Of a stretch of DNA of 64,000 bases, positions 45,356-55,025 are shown in pieces. Made by a program: the position numbers and the translations under genes. The notes below the pieces were generated by a model. It was not told the origin of the DNA. It did no database searches and saw nothing but the letters and a program-made list of their open reading frames with translations. The DNA is taken from assembly GCA_000775715.1 (NCBI GenBank), contig JRWQ01000011.1, positions 62,001-126,000 on the forward strand. The letters run 5' to 3'. This stretch comes from Vibrio tubiashii (GTDB taxonomy: Bacteria; Pseudomonadota; Gammaproteobacteria; Enterobacterales; Vibrionaceae). Each line of letters begins with the position of its first letter. Within the stretch, counting starts at the first letter, position 1.

Positions 45356-48055
45356 ATGCCTGTAACTAATATGGCCGAACTAGATGCAATGGTAGCTCGC
45401 GTAAAAGCAGCCCAAGCAGAGTTTGCAACTTTCTCTCAAGAGAAAGTAGACGCAATCTTCCGCGCAGCATCTCTAGCCGCTAACCACGCTCGTATTCCAC
45501 TAGCACAGCAAGCGGTTGAAGAGTCTGGCATGGGTATTGTTGAAGATAAGGTTATCAAAAACCACTTTGCTTCAGAGTTTATCTACAACAAATACAAGGA
45601 CGAAAAAACGTGTGGCATCCTAGAAGAGGATGACAACCTAGGTACAATGACTATCGCAGAACCTGTAGGTATCATCTGTGGTATCGTACCAACAACTAAC
45701 CCGACTTCTACTGCAATCTTCAAGTCTCTAATCTCTCTAAAAACTCGTAACGGCATCATCTTCTCGCCACACCCACGTGCGAAGAACTCTACTAACGATG
45801 CAGCTAAACTAGTTCTAGACGCAGCAGTAGCAGCAGGTGCTCCAAAAGACATCATCGGTTGGATCGACCAGCCATCTGTAGAGCTTTCAAACGCTCTAAT
45901 GAAGCACGACGACATTGCTCTTATCCTAGCTACTGGTGGTCCAGGCATGGTTAAAGCAGCTTACTCTTCTGGTAAGCCAGCAATCGGTGTAGGTGCAGGT
46001 AACGTTCCTGTCGTTATCGACGAAACTGCTGACGTTAAACGTGCAGTAGCATCTATCCTAATGTCTAAGACTTTCGATAACGGCGTAGTATGTGCTTCTG
46101 AGCAGGCTGCAATCGTTGTTGACGAAGTATACGACGAGGTTAAAGAGCGTTTCGCAACTCACAAAGCAGTTGTACTAAGCAAAGCTGACGCAGATAAAGT
46201 ACGTAAAGTACTTCTTATCGACGGCGCACTTAACGCTAAGATCGTTGGTCAGCCAGCAGCAGCCATCGCTGAACTAGCAGGCGTTAAAGTTCCAGCTGAC
46301 ACTAAAGTTCTAGTTGGTGAAGGTCTAGGCAAAGTATCTTACGATGACGCATTCGCTCACGAGAAACTATCTCCAACTTTAGGTCTATTCCGCGCTGACG
46401 ATTTCGAAGACGCAGTTGCTCAAGCGGTAACTATGGTTGAAATCGGTGGTATCGGTCACACATCTGGCCTATACACTAACCAAGACACAAACGCAGATCG
46501 CATCCGTTACTTCGGTGACAAGCTAAAAACTGCACGTATTCTTGTAAACATCCCTACTACTCACGGTGGTATCGGTGACCTTTACAACTTCAACGTAGCA
46601 CCTTCTCTAACTCTAGGTTGTGGTTCATGGGGTGGTAACTCTATCTCTGAGAACGTAGGTCCTAAGCACCTTATCAACAAGAAAACTGTAGCGAAGCGAG
46701 CTGAAAACATGTTGTGGCACAAACTACCTAAGTCTATCTACTTCCGTCGTGGTAGCCTTCCAATCGCTCTTGGCGACCTAGAAGGTAAGAAACGCGCATT
46801 CCTAGTAACTGACCGTTTCCTATTCAACAACGGCTACGCTGATGAAGTCGTTAAACTACTTAAAGCTCAAGGCATCGAAGTTCAAGTATTCTTCGACGTA
46901 GAAGCGGATCCAACGCTATCTGTTGTTGAGAAAGGCGCTGAAGCAATGAAGAGCTTCCAGCCAGACGTTATCCTAGCTCTAGGTGGCGGTTCTCCAATGG
47001 ATGCTGCTAAGATCATGTGGGTAATGTACGAGCACCCAGAAACGCACTTCGCTGAACTAGCAATGCGCTTTATGGACATTCGTAAGCGTATCTACAAGTT
47101 CCCTAAAATGGGTCAAAAAGCTGAGCTTGTATGTATCACTACAACTTCAGGTACGGGTTCAGAAGTTACTCCATTCGCTGTTGTTACAGACGACAAGACT
47201 GGTGCTAAGTACCCACTAGCTGACTACGAAATCACGCCAAACATGGCTATCGTTGATGCTAACCTAGTAATGAACATGCCTAAGTCTCTAACAGCATTTG
47301 GTGGTTACGATGCCGTAACTCACGCTCTAGAAGCTTACGTATCTGTTCTTGCTAATGAATACTCAGATGGTCAAGCTCTACAAGCGCTGAAGATGCTTAA
47401 AGAGTACCTACCATCAAGCTACGCGAACGGTGCAAACGACCCAATCGCTCGTGAGAAAGTGCACAACGCAGCGACTATCGCTGGTGTAGCATTCGCGAAC
47501 GCATTCCTAGGTGTTTGTCACTCAATGGCGCACAAGATTGGTGCTGAGTTCCACCTACCACACGGTCTGGCGAACGCACTACTAATCTCTAACGTTGTTC
47601 GTTACAACGCTAACGACAACCCAACTAAGCAAACTGCGTTCTCTCAATACGACCGTCCACAAGCACGTCGTCGTTACGCTGAAGTCGCTGACCACTTAGG
47701 CTTAAGCCAAGAAGGTGACCGTACTGCTCAGAAGATTGAACGTCTACTAGCATGGTTGGATGAGCTAAAAGTTAACCTAGACATCCCAATGTCTATCCAA
47801 GCGGCAGGTGTTTCTGAAGCTGACTTCGCAGCGAAACTAGACGAGCTAGCTGTTGAAGCGTTCGATGACCAGTGTACAGGTGCTAACCCACGTTACCCTC
47901 TAATCACTGAGCTAAAAGAAGTTCTACTAGCGTCTTACTACGGTAAAGCATTCGTTGAAGGTGAAACTTTCGAAGGTACTACAGTTATCAAGAAGAAAGC
48001 AGACCAAGAAGCAGCGAAAGCACCAAAGGGTAAGAAAGCTAAAGCTGAAGCTTAA
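45356..48055 (+). CDS. adhE: Bifunctional acetaldehyde-CoA/alcohol dehydrogenase
   Basis: The 899-aa fusion reduces acetyl-CoA to ethanol in fermentation. The N-terminal aldehyde dehydrogenase half has the catalytic Cys246 in GVVCASEQ. The C-terminal iron-dependent alcohol dehydrogenase half has GGGSPMDAAK for NAD and metal ligands in HALEAYVS and HSMAHKIGAEFHLPHG. It carries a lysine-rich tail (KAPKGKKAKAEA). The protein forms spirosome filaments in other bacteria. AGGAG precedes the ATG. Codons are very strongly biased (for example CTA for Leu, GTA/GTT for Val), so it should be abundant. Confidence 0.98.
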   Translation: MPVTNMAELDAMVARVKAAQAEFATFSQEKVDAIFRAASLAANHARIPLAQQAVEESGMGIVEDKVIKNHFASEFIYNKYKDEKTCGILEEDDNLGTMTIAEPVGIICGIVPTTNPTSTAIFKSLISLKTRNGIIFSPHPRAKNSTNDAAKLVLDAAVAAGAPKDIIGWIDQPSVELSNALMKHDDIALILATGGPGMVKAAYSSGKPAIGVGAGNVPVVIDETADVKRAVASILMSKTFDNGVVCASEQAAIVVDEVYDEVKERFATHKAVVLSKADADKVRKVLLIDGALNAKIVGQPAAAIAELAGVKVPADTKVLVGEGLGKVSYDDAFAHEKLSPTLGLFRADDFEDAVAQAVTMVEIGGIGHTSGLYTNQDTNADRIRYFGDKLKTARILVNIPTTHGGIGDLYNFNVAPSLTLGCGSWGGNSISENVGPKHLINKKTVAKRAENMLWHKLPKSIYFRRGSLPIALGDLEGKKRAFLVTDRFLFNNGYADEVVKLLKAQGIEVQVFFDVEADPTLSVVEKGAEAMKSFQPDVILALGGGSPMDAAKIMWVMYEHPETHFAELAMRFMDIRKRIYKFPKMGQKAELVCITTTSGTGSEVTPFAVVTDDKTGAKYPLADYEITPNMAIVDANLVMNMPKSLTAFGGYDAVTHALEAYVSVLANEYSDGQALQALKMLKEYLPSSYANGANDPIAREKVHNAATIAGVAFANAFLGVCHSMAHKIGAEFHLPHGLANALLISNVVRYNANDNPTKQTAFSQYDRPQARRRYAEVADHLGLSQEGDRTAQKIERLLAWLDELKVNLDIPMSIQAAGVSEADFAAKLDELAVEAFDDQCTGANPRYPLITELKEVLLASYYGKAFVEGETFEGTTVIKKKADQEAAKAPKGKKAKAEA

Positions 48056-48118
48056 TCGCTAAGATTTAGTTTGAGGTAGGTTTTCGCTAGCACGAAATCT
48101 ACAAATCGGGAAAAGACC

Positions 48119-48149
48119 AAGCCCCAGTCGAGAGACTGGGGCTTTTTTT
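48119..48149 (+). terminator. Terminator of adhE
   Basis: AAGCCCCAGTC, loop GAGA and GACTGGGGCTT with seven T form a strong intrinsic terminator. Confidence 0.92.
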
Positions 48150-48273
48150 GTGCTAGATGTAGTGGATGTTGACAGCCGCTGTCCCATCAGAGAAATAATA
48201 TCCTAGCTCACTATTAATCTGTCATCGAGAGCGGCGAAGAGAGTAAGGAATCTCAATTCTTTTAGTTGAAACG

Positions 48274-48301
48274 AAAAAAGCCGATGCGTAAGCATCGGCT
48301 T
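48274..48301 (-). terminator. Terminator of the minCDE operon
   Basis: On the minus strand AAGCCGATGC, a TTAC loop and GCATCGGCTT are followed by TTTT, about 20 bp after the minE stop. Confidence 0.88.
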
Positions 48302-48323
48302 CTAGTGTTATTCGTGAAGTGAA

Positions 48324-48587
48324 TTACTTCTCGTCGTCCGGTAGCTTAACGTTTAGCTCCAGCACTGAAATGTCGTCATCTTTGTGCTCAAAAGAGAGGT
48401 CAACCATCGACGGGTCGACGGCTACGTACTTACCGATCACCTTAAGGATGTCTTCCTTTAGTTGAGGTAAGTATGACGGTGCGGGTTCACCTTGGCTACG
48501 ACGTTCCGCGACGATGATCTGTAAACGCTCTTTCGCTAGGTTTGCTGAACTCTTCTTCTGCGGACGGAAAAATTCTAGTAGTGACAT
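48324..48587 (-). CDS. minE: Cell division topological specificity factor MinE
   Basis: The 87-aa protein has the N-terminal [15 protein letters not shown] membrane-targeting region, which also contacts MinD, and the C-terminal dimer domain ([16 protein letters not shown]). It stimulates MinD ATPase and drives pole-to-pole oscillation. Its ATG directly abuts the minD stop, so translation is coupled. Length and order (minC-minD-minE) are standard. Confidence 0.97.
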   Translation of the reverse strand: MSLLEFFRPQKKSSANLAKERLQIIVAERRSQGEPAPSYLPQLKEDILKVIGKYVAVDPSMVDLSFEHKDDDISVLELNVKLPDDEK

Positions 48588-49400
48588 TTAGCCTCCGAAT
48601 AGTCGTTTAAAGATGCCTTTCTTCTGCTCTGTCAGAAAGCGGAAATCAATTTGCTGGCCAAGTAGACGCTCTACCGTATCATCATAGGCCATGCCTGCGT
48701 CTGACTGATCATCAAAAATGACGGGTACGCCCTTGTTGGATGCGTTCAAAACCGCTTGGCTTTCTGGGATCACGCCAAGAAGGCCGATATGCAGAATCTC
48801 TTCGACGTCTTCGACACTAAGCATCTCGCCTTGCGTCACGCGCGCAGGATTGTATCGAGTCAGTAGCAAGTGTTGCTTTACAGGTTCAAGGCCTTCTTCA
48901 GCTCGACGTGACTTAGAATCTAATATGCCAAGAATACGGTCAGAGTCGCGAACAGATGAGACCTCTGGGTTGGTGGTAACGATGGCTTCATCGGCAAAAT
49001 ACAGTGCCATTAGTGCGCCTTGCTCGATGCCGGCAGGGGAGTCACAAATAACAAAGTCAAAGCCCATTTCGTCAAGTTCATCGAGAACACGGCGTACTCC
49101 CTCTTTGGTCAACGCATCTTTATCACGCGTTTGAGATGCAGGAAGAATGAACAAGTTCTCAGTACGTTTGTCTTTAATCATCGCTTGGTTTAGCGTCGCT
49201 TCACCATTGATAACATTGACAAAGTCATAAACTACGCGACGTTCACAGCCCATGATTAAATCAAGATTACGCAGACCAATATCAAAATCGATGACTGCGG
49301 TTTTTTTCCCTTTTACAGCAAGGCCAGAGGCAATCGCTGCGCTGGAGGTGGTCTTACCCACTCCGCCTTTGCCTGAAGTGACAACAATAACGCGTGCCAT
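48588..49400 (-). CDS. minD: Septum-site determining ATPase MinD
   Basis: The 270-aa ParA-type ATPase has the deviant Walker A GKGGVGKTTSS, the switch regions IDFDIGLRNLDLIMG and CDSPAGIEQGAL, and a C-terminal amphipathic membrane-targeting helix (KKGIFKRLFGG). It recruits MinC to the membrane and is released by MinE. It lies 18 bp downstream of minC. Confidence 0.98.
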   Translation of the reverse strand: MARVIVVTSGKGGVGKTTSSAAIASGLAVKGKKTAVIDFDIGLRNLDLIMGCERRVVYDFVNVINGEATLNQAMIKDKRTENLFILPASQTRDKDALTKEGVRRVLDELDEMGFDFVICDSPAGIEQGALMALYFADEAIVTTNPEVSSVRDSDRILGILDSKSRRAEEGLEPVKQHLLLTRYNPARVTQGEMLSVEDVEEILHIGLLGVIPESQAVLNASNKGVPVIFDDQSDAGMAYDDTVERLLGQQIDFRFLTEQKKGIFKRLFGG

Positions 49401-49418
49401 TATGTGTTCCTTATTAGA

Positions 49419-50081
49419 TTAAATCGTTAACAACTCGAACTTGAGAGAGTCGTCTTGATAGCTGAACATGATTTTTTGTTGCCAGAACTCGTCAGCAAAC
49501 TGCTCAGTTAGCCAGTAGTGACCAGCGATCGACATGAGTTCGGCATTGAGTTTATTACAGATGATAACTGCGCCAGTGTTACCACTTGCACCGGCTATAG
49601 CACGGCCGCGCAATGTACCATGAATATGAATTGAGCCATCAGCAATTACCTCAGCACCTTCACTGACGTGATTAAGCACTACCAGGTCACAATCTTTCGC
49701 GTAGATTTGTTGACCAGAGCGGACTGGAGTGCGAATGATTTTAGTCGGCTTCATCTGAGCGGGAGCCTGTGCTGGCGACTTACTGGCTGACATAATCGCA
49801 AATTTGGCTTCTGACGCGAGATTTTGTGTGCGCTTATCTTTGCATCCAGTGACGCCAACAGGAATCATACCTGCATGGGAAATGCCGGCTTTGAGTCCCA
49901 CAAAATCGATATCGCCTTCAACTTTCGAAATATTGATGACTACGGGCGCATGAGCAAAAAATGCAGGGGCCTGTTTTACCTTTTCTGTTAGGAAATGAAT
50001 AGTTTCATCAATATTGTTGTCAGAAAGGTGTAAAACTGACAAAGTAAAGCTACTACCTTTTAGGTCTGGGGCGTGTGACAT
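49419..50081 (-). CDS. minC: Septum-site determining protein MinC
   Basis: The 220-aa FtsZ inhibitor has an N-terminal domain ([17 protein letters not shown] and [14 protein letters not shown]) and a C-terminal beta-helix domain ([27 protein letters not shown]) that binds MinD. It is the first gene of minCDE, transcribed away from ycgL. A possible -10 (TATAAC) lies about 50 bp upstream on the minus strand. Confidence 0.97.
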   Translation of the reverse strand: MSHAPDLKGSSFTLSVLHLSDNNIDETIHFLTEKVKQAPAFFAHAPVVINISKVEGDIDFVGLKAGISHAGMIPVGVTGCKDKRTQNLASEAKFAIMSASKSPAQAPAQMKPTKIIRTPVRSGQQIYAKDCDLVVLNHVSEGAEVIADGSIHIHGTLRGRAIAGASGNTGAVIICNKLNAELMSIAGHYWLTEQFADEFWQQKIMFSYQDDSLKFELLTI

Positions 50082-50241
50082 CTTATTCTTACAACCTCTT
50101 AAGGGCGTTGCCTGAGACTAGGAGGGTCATGTTATATTCCCAGAATAAGCACAGCAAGTTATCTTGCACCCAATTGACTGTTTTGCTGCCAAAAATAGCG
50201 AAACATTGACGTTCGATGAATGAAAAGGACAAAAGCCTCTA

Positions 50242-50529
50242 ATGCTATGTGCAATTTATAAAAGTTCTAAAAAGGAAGGAACTTACTTATATATCCCTAA
50301 AAAGGACGATTTTTCACAAGTTCCTGACACTTTGATGCAGATGTTTGGCAAACCTACTATGGTTATGATGGTCAAACTTGACGGGCGAAGCCTTGCGCAA
50401 GTTGATGTCGAGAAGGTAAAACAGTCGTTGAAAGATGATGGCTTTTTCTTACAAGTGCCACCACCACCGAAAAATCTGCTCGACGAATATAAAGAGCAAA
50501 AACAAGCTCGTCAGCAATCACAAGATTAA
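50242..50529 (+). CDS. ycgL: YcgL domain protein
   Basis: The 95-aa protein starts [18 protein letters not shown] and has the [15 protein letters not shown] segment typical of the YcgL domain. The function is unknown. It is divergent from minC, as in many gammaproteobacteria. A lytic transglycosylase gene follows 47 bp later and may be cotranscribed. Confidence 0.94.
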   Translation: MLCAIYKSSKKEGTYLYIPKKDDFSQVPDTLMQMFGKPTMVMMVKLDGRSLAQVDVEKVKQSLKDDGFFLQVPPPPKNLLDEYKEQKQARQQSQD

Positions 50530-50576
50530 ACCGATAATAATTAGATTGTGTGATTCAGTTGCTCAAGGAGGGCAAT

Positions 50577-51548
50577 GTGAAAAAAATAATGTCAGTCGCG
50601 CTAGGATTAACGCTTGCCACGGCAAGCTATGCCAATGAAGTGAGTTTTGAACAGTATGTCGAGGGCTTAAAACAAGAAGCTCGAACCAAGGGCATTTCAG
50701 AGCAGGTTATTGTTCAAGCGTTTGATAACGTCACCCATAAACCTCGCGCAGTGAAAGCCGACAAAAATCAACCAGAGAAAAAACTCACTCTAGATGAATA
50801 TATTCCTCGTGCGGTTCCAGACTGGAAAGTAAAACAAGCTAAGTCTCTTTACGAAAAACATTATGTCGATTTAAAACGCATTGGAGATGCATATGGCGTG
50901 CAGCCTCGCTTTATTGTTGCGTTGTGGGGCGTCGAGAGTAATTTTGGCAAGTTTACCGGCAACTACCGAGTGATTGATGCTTTATCAACATTAGCTTATG
51001 ACGGGCGTCGTGAAGCTTTTTTCCGTAAAGAAACTATGGCGGCGTTGCAGATTTTAGACCAAGGACATATTCCTGTTGAGCAGTTCAAAGGCTCTTGGGC
51101 TGGGGCAATGGGGCAGTGTCAATTTATGCCTAGTTCGTTTTTATCTTTTGCAGCGGATGGCGACGGCGATGGTAAGAAGGACATCTGGAACACTAAAGCG
51201 GATGTCTTTGCTTCAGCAGCCAATTATCTGAGCCAATCAGGATGGGATGATACCTACACTTGGGGGCGTCAGGTTAAGTTACCTAAAGGGTTTGATACAA
51301 GCATTCAAGGTCGAGCCGAAGCACAAGGGAAGTACTTATCGGAATGGAGTAAATTAGGAATCACTCGCTATGACGGTCGACCATTACCTAAACTCAATAG
51401 TGATATTAAAGCTTGGTTAATTGCTCCAGATGATGCCAACGGGCGTGTATATCTGGTGTACAATAACTACAATGTATTGATGAAATGGAATCGGTCGTAC
51501 TATTTTGCTCTGGCCGTTTCTCATCTTGCGGATAAAGTTGTGATGTAA
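50577..51548 (+). CDS. MltB-family lytic murein transglycosylase
   Basis: The 323-aa protein has a signal peptide (MKKIMSVALGLTLATASYA) and an MltB/SLT2-type lysozyme-like domain with catalytic Glu120 in ALWGVESNFGKF, then GSWAGAMGQCQFMPSSF, a DGDGDGKKDIW calcium-site-like loop and ANYLSQSGW. It cleaves the MurNAc-GlcNAc bond with 1,6-anhydro ring formation in the periplasm. The signal lacks a lipobox, so it is soluble rather than lipid-anchored. The GTG at 50577 with AGGAGG four to five bases upstream is chosen over a weaker start at 50550. Confidence 0.93.
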   Translation: MKKIMSVALGLTLATASYANEVSFEQYVEGLKQEARTKGISEQVIVQAFDNVTHKPRAVKADKNQPEKKLTLDEYIPRAVPDWKVKQAKSLYEKHYVDLKRIGDAYGVQPRFIVALWGVESNFGKFTGNYRVIDALSTLAYDGRREAFFRKETMAALQILDQGHIPVEQFKGSWAGAMGQCQFMPSSFLSFAADGDGDGKKDIWNTKADVFASAANYLSQSGWDDTYTWGRQVKLPKGFDTSIQGRAEAQGKYLSEWSKLGITRYDGRPLPKLNSDIKAWLIAPDDANGRVYLVYNNYNVLMKWNRSYYFALAVSHLADKVVM

Positions 51549-51661
51549 GTGGTCTAATTTGCGAAGTTGGACATTTCATTTATCTTATTGCCCTCCTCAT
51601 TTATGGGTTAGCATCTTATATATGAGATCATCGATATGTTTGAGGTACTTGCAGAAGAAAG

Positions 51662-52741
51662 ATGAATGTCCATCACTTTGTCGCAGACAAACTTTCAGAA
51701 GTTGTAATGATGAAGCACAAGCGCCAAGCCATGATGGTACGTGTGCTTGCTGTTTTGGGCGTTTCATTTCTAGCGGCTTTTGCAAGCTACAGCTTTTACC
51801 GCCAAGATTTGTTATTAGCGCTTATTCTTAGTGCTTATTGTATTGGTGGGATAGTCACGTCCCGCTCTGTTCATGTCGGCCACCCTAGCGGTATATATGG
51901 CCTATCTTTTATTATTTACTCACTAAGCCTTTATCTGATCATCACGGGTGGATACGAAGGAACAGGTAGCTTTTGGGCATATCCATTGTCTGCTATCGGC
52001 ATTTTTATCAATCCATTTAGGCGTGGGCTGATCTTCTCTATTTTGAACTTGTTGATGGTGAGTTTAATACTTGGATTTGAGTTCCTACTGTATGACTACT
52101 CTCGTGCAGAAGGCTTGCGCTTGGTACTTACCTTAGTGGCGCTGTCTGGTATGTGTCACATTGTTATCTATTTTCAGTCACGAATGGATGATTACATTCT
52201 CAAGATGGACCAAGAAGGCATTCAAGAGCTAGCCTATATGGATTCGTTAACTATGCTAGCTAATCGAGCCAGTTTTTTATCAGTGCTTGCTCATGCAGGA
52301 ATTGGCACAGGGGCTAAACGTCGCGCAATCATCTATTTTGATCTTGATAATTTCAAAGCAGTGAATGATAAATATGGTCATGACGCAGGTGATCTTGTTT
52401 TGAGTGACTTTTCACATGCGCTAAAAAGAACAGTGCAAGCTTCACTGGGTGAACGATTGCAAAAATACGATGTGGCTCGTTTGGGTGGCGATGAGTTCGC
52501 CGTATTCGTTCGGGACGTCCAAAGTGACCAGGAAGTCATTGCTATAGGTAATAGAGCAATACAACTGTTTGAAGAGAGGTTGCTCAGTTCCCTTGAAGAG
52601 ATCGATGTTAAAGTCAGTGTTAGTGTAGGCGTTGCATTCCAATCAGAGAATGTTGAATTACGTGATAGTTTGAAAACTGCAGATAGAGCGATGTATCAGG
52701 CTAAACGAGCAGGGCGGGGCAGACTTAGTGTAGCGGGATAA
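51662..52741 (+). CDS. Membrane-bound diguanylate cyclase (GGDEF)
   Basis: The 359-aa protein has about six membrane helices in residues 22-175 of an unassigned sensor type. A GGDEF domain follows (MDSLTMLANRASFL, FDLDNFKAVNDKYGHDAGD, RLGGDEFAVF, SVGVAF). The active-site motif is intact, so it should make cyclic di-GMP. No RxxD inhibitory site was evident just before GGDEF. It is monocistronic. Cyclic di-GMP controls biofilm matrix in vibrios, which may relate to the adhesin at 55026. Confidence 0.92.
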   Translation: MNVHHFVADKLSEVVMMKHKRQAMMVRVLAVLGVSFLAAFASYSFYRQDLLLALILSAYCIGGIVTSRSVHVGHPSGIYGLSFIIYSLSLYLIITGGYEGTGSFWAYPLSAIGIFINPFRRGLIFSILNLLMVSLILGFEFLLYDYSRAEGLRLVLTLVALSGMCHIVIYFQSRMDDYILKMDQEGIQELAYMDSLTMLANRASFLSVLAHAGIGTGAKRRAIIYFDLDNFKAVNDKYGHDAGDLVLSDFSHALKRTVQASLGERLQKYDVARLGGDEFAVFVRDVQSDQEVIAIGNRAIQLFEERLLSSLEEIDVKVSVSVGVAFQSENVELRDSLKTADRAMYQAKRAGRGRLSVAG

Positions 52742-52744
52742 TAC

Positions 52745-52818
52745 TGACCAGAACAAATTTCTGGTCACCTATTAACCCCGATGGGCATAAAAAGAGCGGC
52801 TTAACATGCCGCTCTTTT
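52745..52818. terminator. Two hairpins between the cyclase gene and folD
   Basis: TGACCAGAA/TTCTGGTCA (52745-52767) is followed by GAGCGGC/GCCGCTC with T4 on the plus side and A-rich flanks (52789-52818). Both convergent genes can end here. Confidence 0.8.
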
Positions 52819-52822
52819 GTTA

Positions 52823-53683
52823 TTACTTGTTAGTATGGAACTGTTCACAAGCTAACATGGTGTTTTCTATTAAGCTCGCGACAGTCATAGGGCCAACACC
52901 TCCCGGTACTGGCGTGATAAAGCTTGCTCGCTCTTTAGCGTTATCGTAGTCGACATCACCGACAAGTTTGCCAGATTCTAGACGGTTAATTCCCACATCA
53001 ACGACCACAGCACCTTGTTTAATCCAGTTGCCAGGAATGAAGTTAGGCTTACCAACCGCAACTACCACTAAATCCGCTTGGCGCACATGGCCTTCAAGGT
53101 CTTTAGTGAATCGGTGACAGGTAGTTGTCGTACATCCTGCTAACAACAACTCGAGAGTCATTGGACGACCAACGATGTTTGAAGCGCCAACTACGACAGC
53201 GTGCATACCACGTAGATTTATATTGTAACGCTCTAATAGAGTAATGATGCCTTTTGGTGTGCATGAGCGAAGCTTAGGAATGCGTTGTGCTAAACGACCT
53301 ACGTTGTATGGATGGAAGCCATCAACATCTTTCTCTGGGTGAATACGTTCGAGCACGTGTGTTGCATCGATGCCAGCAGGAAGGGGTAATTGAACGAGAA
53401 TACCGTCGATCTCTGTATCGGCGTTGAGTTCATCAATCAAAGCAAGAAGCTCAGTTTCAGTCGTTGTTGCAGGAAGGTCAAAAGACTTAGAGACAAAGCC
53501 AACCTCTTCACAGGCACGACGTTTACTGCCGACATAAACTTGGGACGCAGGATCTTCGCCAACGAGAACTACTGCAAGCCCAGGGGCACGTAGACCAGCC
53601 TCTTTGCGTGCTTTAACACGGGCTGCTACTTCCGAGCGGACAGTTTGGGAAATAAGGGTTCCATCGATATTTTGAGCAGTCAT
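52823..53683 (-). CDS. folD: Methylenetetrahydrofolate dehydrogenase/cyclohydrolase
   Basis: The 286-aa bifunctional enzyme converts 5,10-methylene-THF to 10-formyl-THF with NADP. The catalytic Lys lies in YVGSKRRAC, the folate region in [10 protein letters not shown], the cofactor motif in [11 protein letters not shown], and the C-terminal signature is PGGVGPMT. Length is standard. It is monocistronic, ending in a shared terminator. Confidence 0.98.
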   Translation of the reverse strand: MTAQNIDGTLISQTVRSEVAARVKARKEAGLRAPGLAVVLVGEDPASQVYVGSKRRACEEVGFVSKSFDLPATTTETELLALIDELNADTEIDGILVQLPLPAGIDATHVLERIHPEKDVDGFHPYNVGRLAQRIPKLRSCTPKGIITLLERYNINLRGMHAVVVGASNIVGRPMTLELLLAGCTTTTCHRFTKDLEGHVRQADLVVVAVGKPNFIPGNWIKQGAVVVDVGINRLESGKLVGDVDYDNAKERASFITPVPGGVGPMTVASLIENTMLACEQFHTNK

Positions 53684-53842
53684 GACTTTCCTTTAATCAG
53701 AATGGCGAATAATTTTCAGCGCATTGTCGCAAATTATTAACTTAACATCCATACGCAAACGTTTGCTTTGTGGTGTTTTTAATCACTGCTATTGATAGTG
53801 TGCCTTTTTTAATCATTCAGATCATAATGTTAAGAAAAGCGC

Positions 53843-53870
53843 TTGTGTTAAGAAATCTAACTCGTATAAT
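53843..53870 (+). promoter_or_regulatory. Promoter of tRNA-Arg
   Basis: TTGTGT and a perfect TATAAT are 16 bp apart, 14 bp before the tRNA. Confidence 0.75.
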
Positions 53871-53884
53871 TCAGTCCCTGTAGC

Positions 53885-53961
53885 GCGCCCTTAGCTCAGC
53901 TGGATAGAGCACGTCCCTTCTAAGGATGTGGTCGTAGGTTCGAATCCTACAGGGCGTGCCA
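53885..53961 (+). tRNA. tRNA-Arg (anticodon TCT)
   Basis: The gene reads GCGCCCTTAGCTCAGCTGG, has anticodon loop CTTCTAA and T arm GTAGGTTCGAATCCTAC, and ends in encoded CCA. It closely resembles E. coli argU. Length is 77 nt. It decodes AGA. Confidence 0.97.
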
Positions 53962-53971
53962 TTTATTCGAT

Positions 53972-54006
53972 AAAAGCCTGCTAACTCAACGAGTTAGCGG
54001 GCTTTT
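53972..54006 (+). terminator. Terminator of tRNA-Arg
   Basis: AAAAGCCTGCTAACTC and GAGTTAGCGGGCTTTT pair around a three-base loop (one G-T pair). Confidence 0.85.
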
Positions 54007-54233
54007 CGTTTTCTGGTGGTGCCAGTGAAGTGATGTTTAGACTGGTTAAGTCACTCAAGCGAGTGGTTCAAAGGCGCATATATATATCAGCGATCGCATC
54101 GCAGTATGGCAATACTATATTATGCATAGTGAGATTGATTACTGTACTTACGCAAAGCTTTTCGGTAGCATGTCGTTCCTTTAACAAATCTCATTAGACT
54201 AGGCTAAAGCTTAGCACCGTACGCTCAGAGAAC

Positions 54234-54842
54234 ATGCGCAGTATCCATACTAAAATTAAACCTGAATTCGAGCCGCTGTTAGCAGAGCTCGCTCTTCATG
54301 CTTTGCTGCATTTGCGCACCAATCACAATGCTACAGCTCTGAACCGTAAGTCACGCTCCCAAATCAATGACATTCTTTCCGCTTGGTTAAACAAAGCCGC
54401 TAACAGTAAAAAGTACAAGCCTTTTAAAAAGAAAGTGAAGTCACTGGTGGGCCATGCACGTACACAGCGCCTAGATATGGAGTCCATGCTAGTAAGTTTA
54501 CTTGCACCTGTTGAGGGAGATGAACTTCCGCACTTGGATAGCTTTCTTCTACTGGTCAATATGTTGGAAAAAGAGCTAAATACCACGGTTCTTGTTTCCA
54601 GCCCTGAATCCGTTGACCTACAGCACAACAGCAAAGGATGTTTGTTGTGTGTGCTTTCTCAAGACTTAAATGCGCATTTTAATAATCGCAATCGCTTTGT
54701 CGCTGATGTCTCGATGTTATTTCGCGGCACAACAGGTGAAAAACACGCCTTCCTTAGAACGATCTACTCTTCGTCACTGTTCGAACACAACGTCGAATTT
54801 GAAGATGGTGATTTTGTTCGTATTACTTTGTCTCTTCGATAA
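54234..54842 (+). CDS. DUF2913-like hypothetical protein
   Basis: The 202-aa soluble protein resembles DUF2913 proteins by eye: a helical start (LAELALHALLHLRTN), a basic section (WLNKAANSKKYKPFKKKVKSL), GHARTQRLDMESML and a long hydrophobic-charged helix (LDSFLLLVNMLEKEL). No signal peptide or enzyme motif is seen. It has no strong Shine-Dalgarno. It lies between tRNA-Arg and the adhesin gene, and hairpins follow its stop. DUF2913 members are frequent in Vibrio, with unknown function. Confidence 0.6.
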   Translation: MRSIHTKIKPEFEPLLAELALHALLHLRTNHNATALNRKSRSQINDILSAWLNKAANSKKYKPFKKKVKSLVGHARTQRLDMESMLVSLLAPVEGDELPHLDSFLLLVNMLEKELNTTVLVSSPESVDLQHNSKGCLLCVLSQDLNAHFNNRNRFVADVSMLFRGTTGEKHAFLRTIYSSSLFEHNVEFEDGDFVRITLSLR

Positions 54843-54879
54843 CTTTCCTGTCTATCCCTCTCCTTGTTGTTTGGAAATA

Positions 54880-54934
54880 GGGACTATTTAGGTGAATAGT
54901 CTCGCAAGTTGTATTAAGAATGAGATGTCTCATT
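54880..54934. promoter_or_regulatory. Two inverted repeats upstream of the adhesin gene
   Basis: GGGACTATT/AATAGTCTC (54880-54903, one G-T pair) and AATGAGA-TG-TCTCATT (54919-54934) lie 90-145 bp before the adhesin ATG. The first could end the previous gene. The second looks like a protein-binding site. Confidence 0.45.
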
Positions 54935-55025
54935 ATTGAACCGCTCTTTTCCTGCTTACTTATTGAAATTATTGAACCAAGGTAACATATTTGCCGCTTC
55001 AATAACTATAAAGGAAAATTCCGAT

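Noticed and set aside
51559..51831. 90-codon frame overlapping the GGDEF gene start
   Set aside because: It overlaps the true cyclase frame, is Cys/Arg-rich and has no ribosome site.
54936..55025. N-terminal extension of the adhesin
   Set aside because: It would bury the signal peptide; ATG 55026 with AAGGAAAA gives a normal secreted start.
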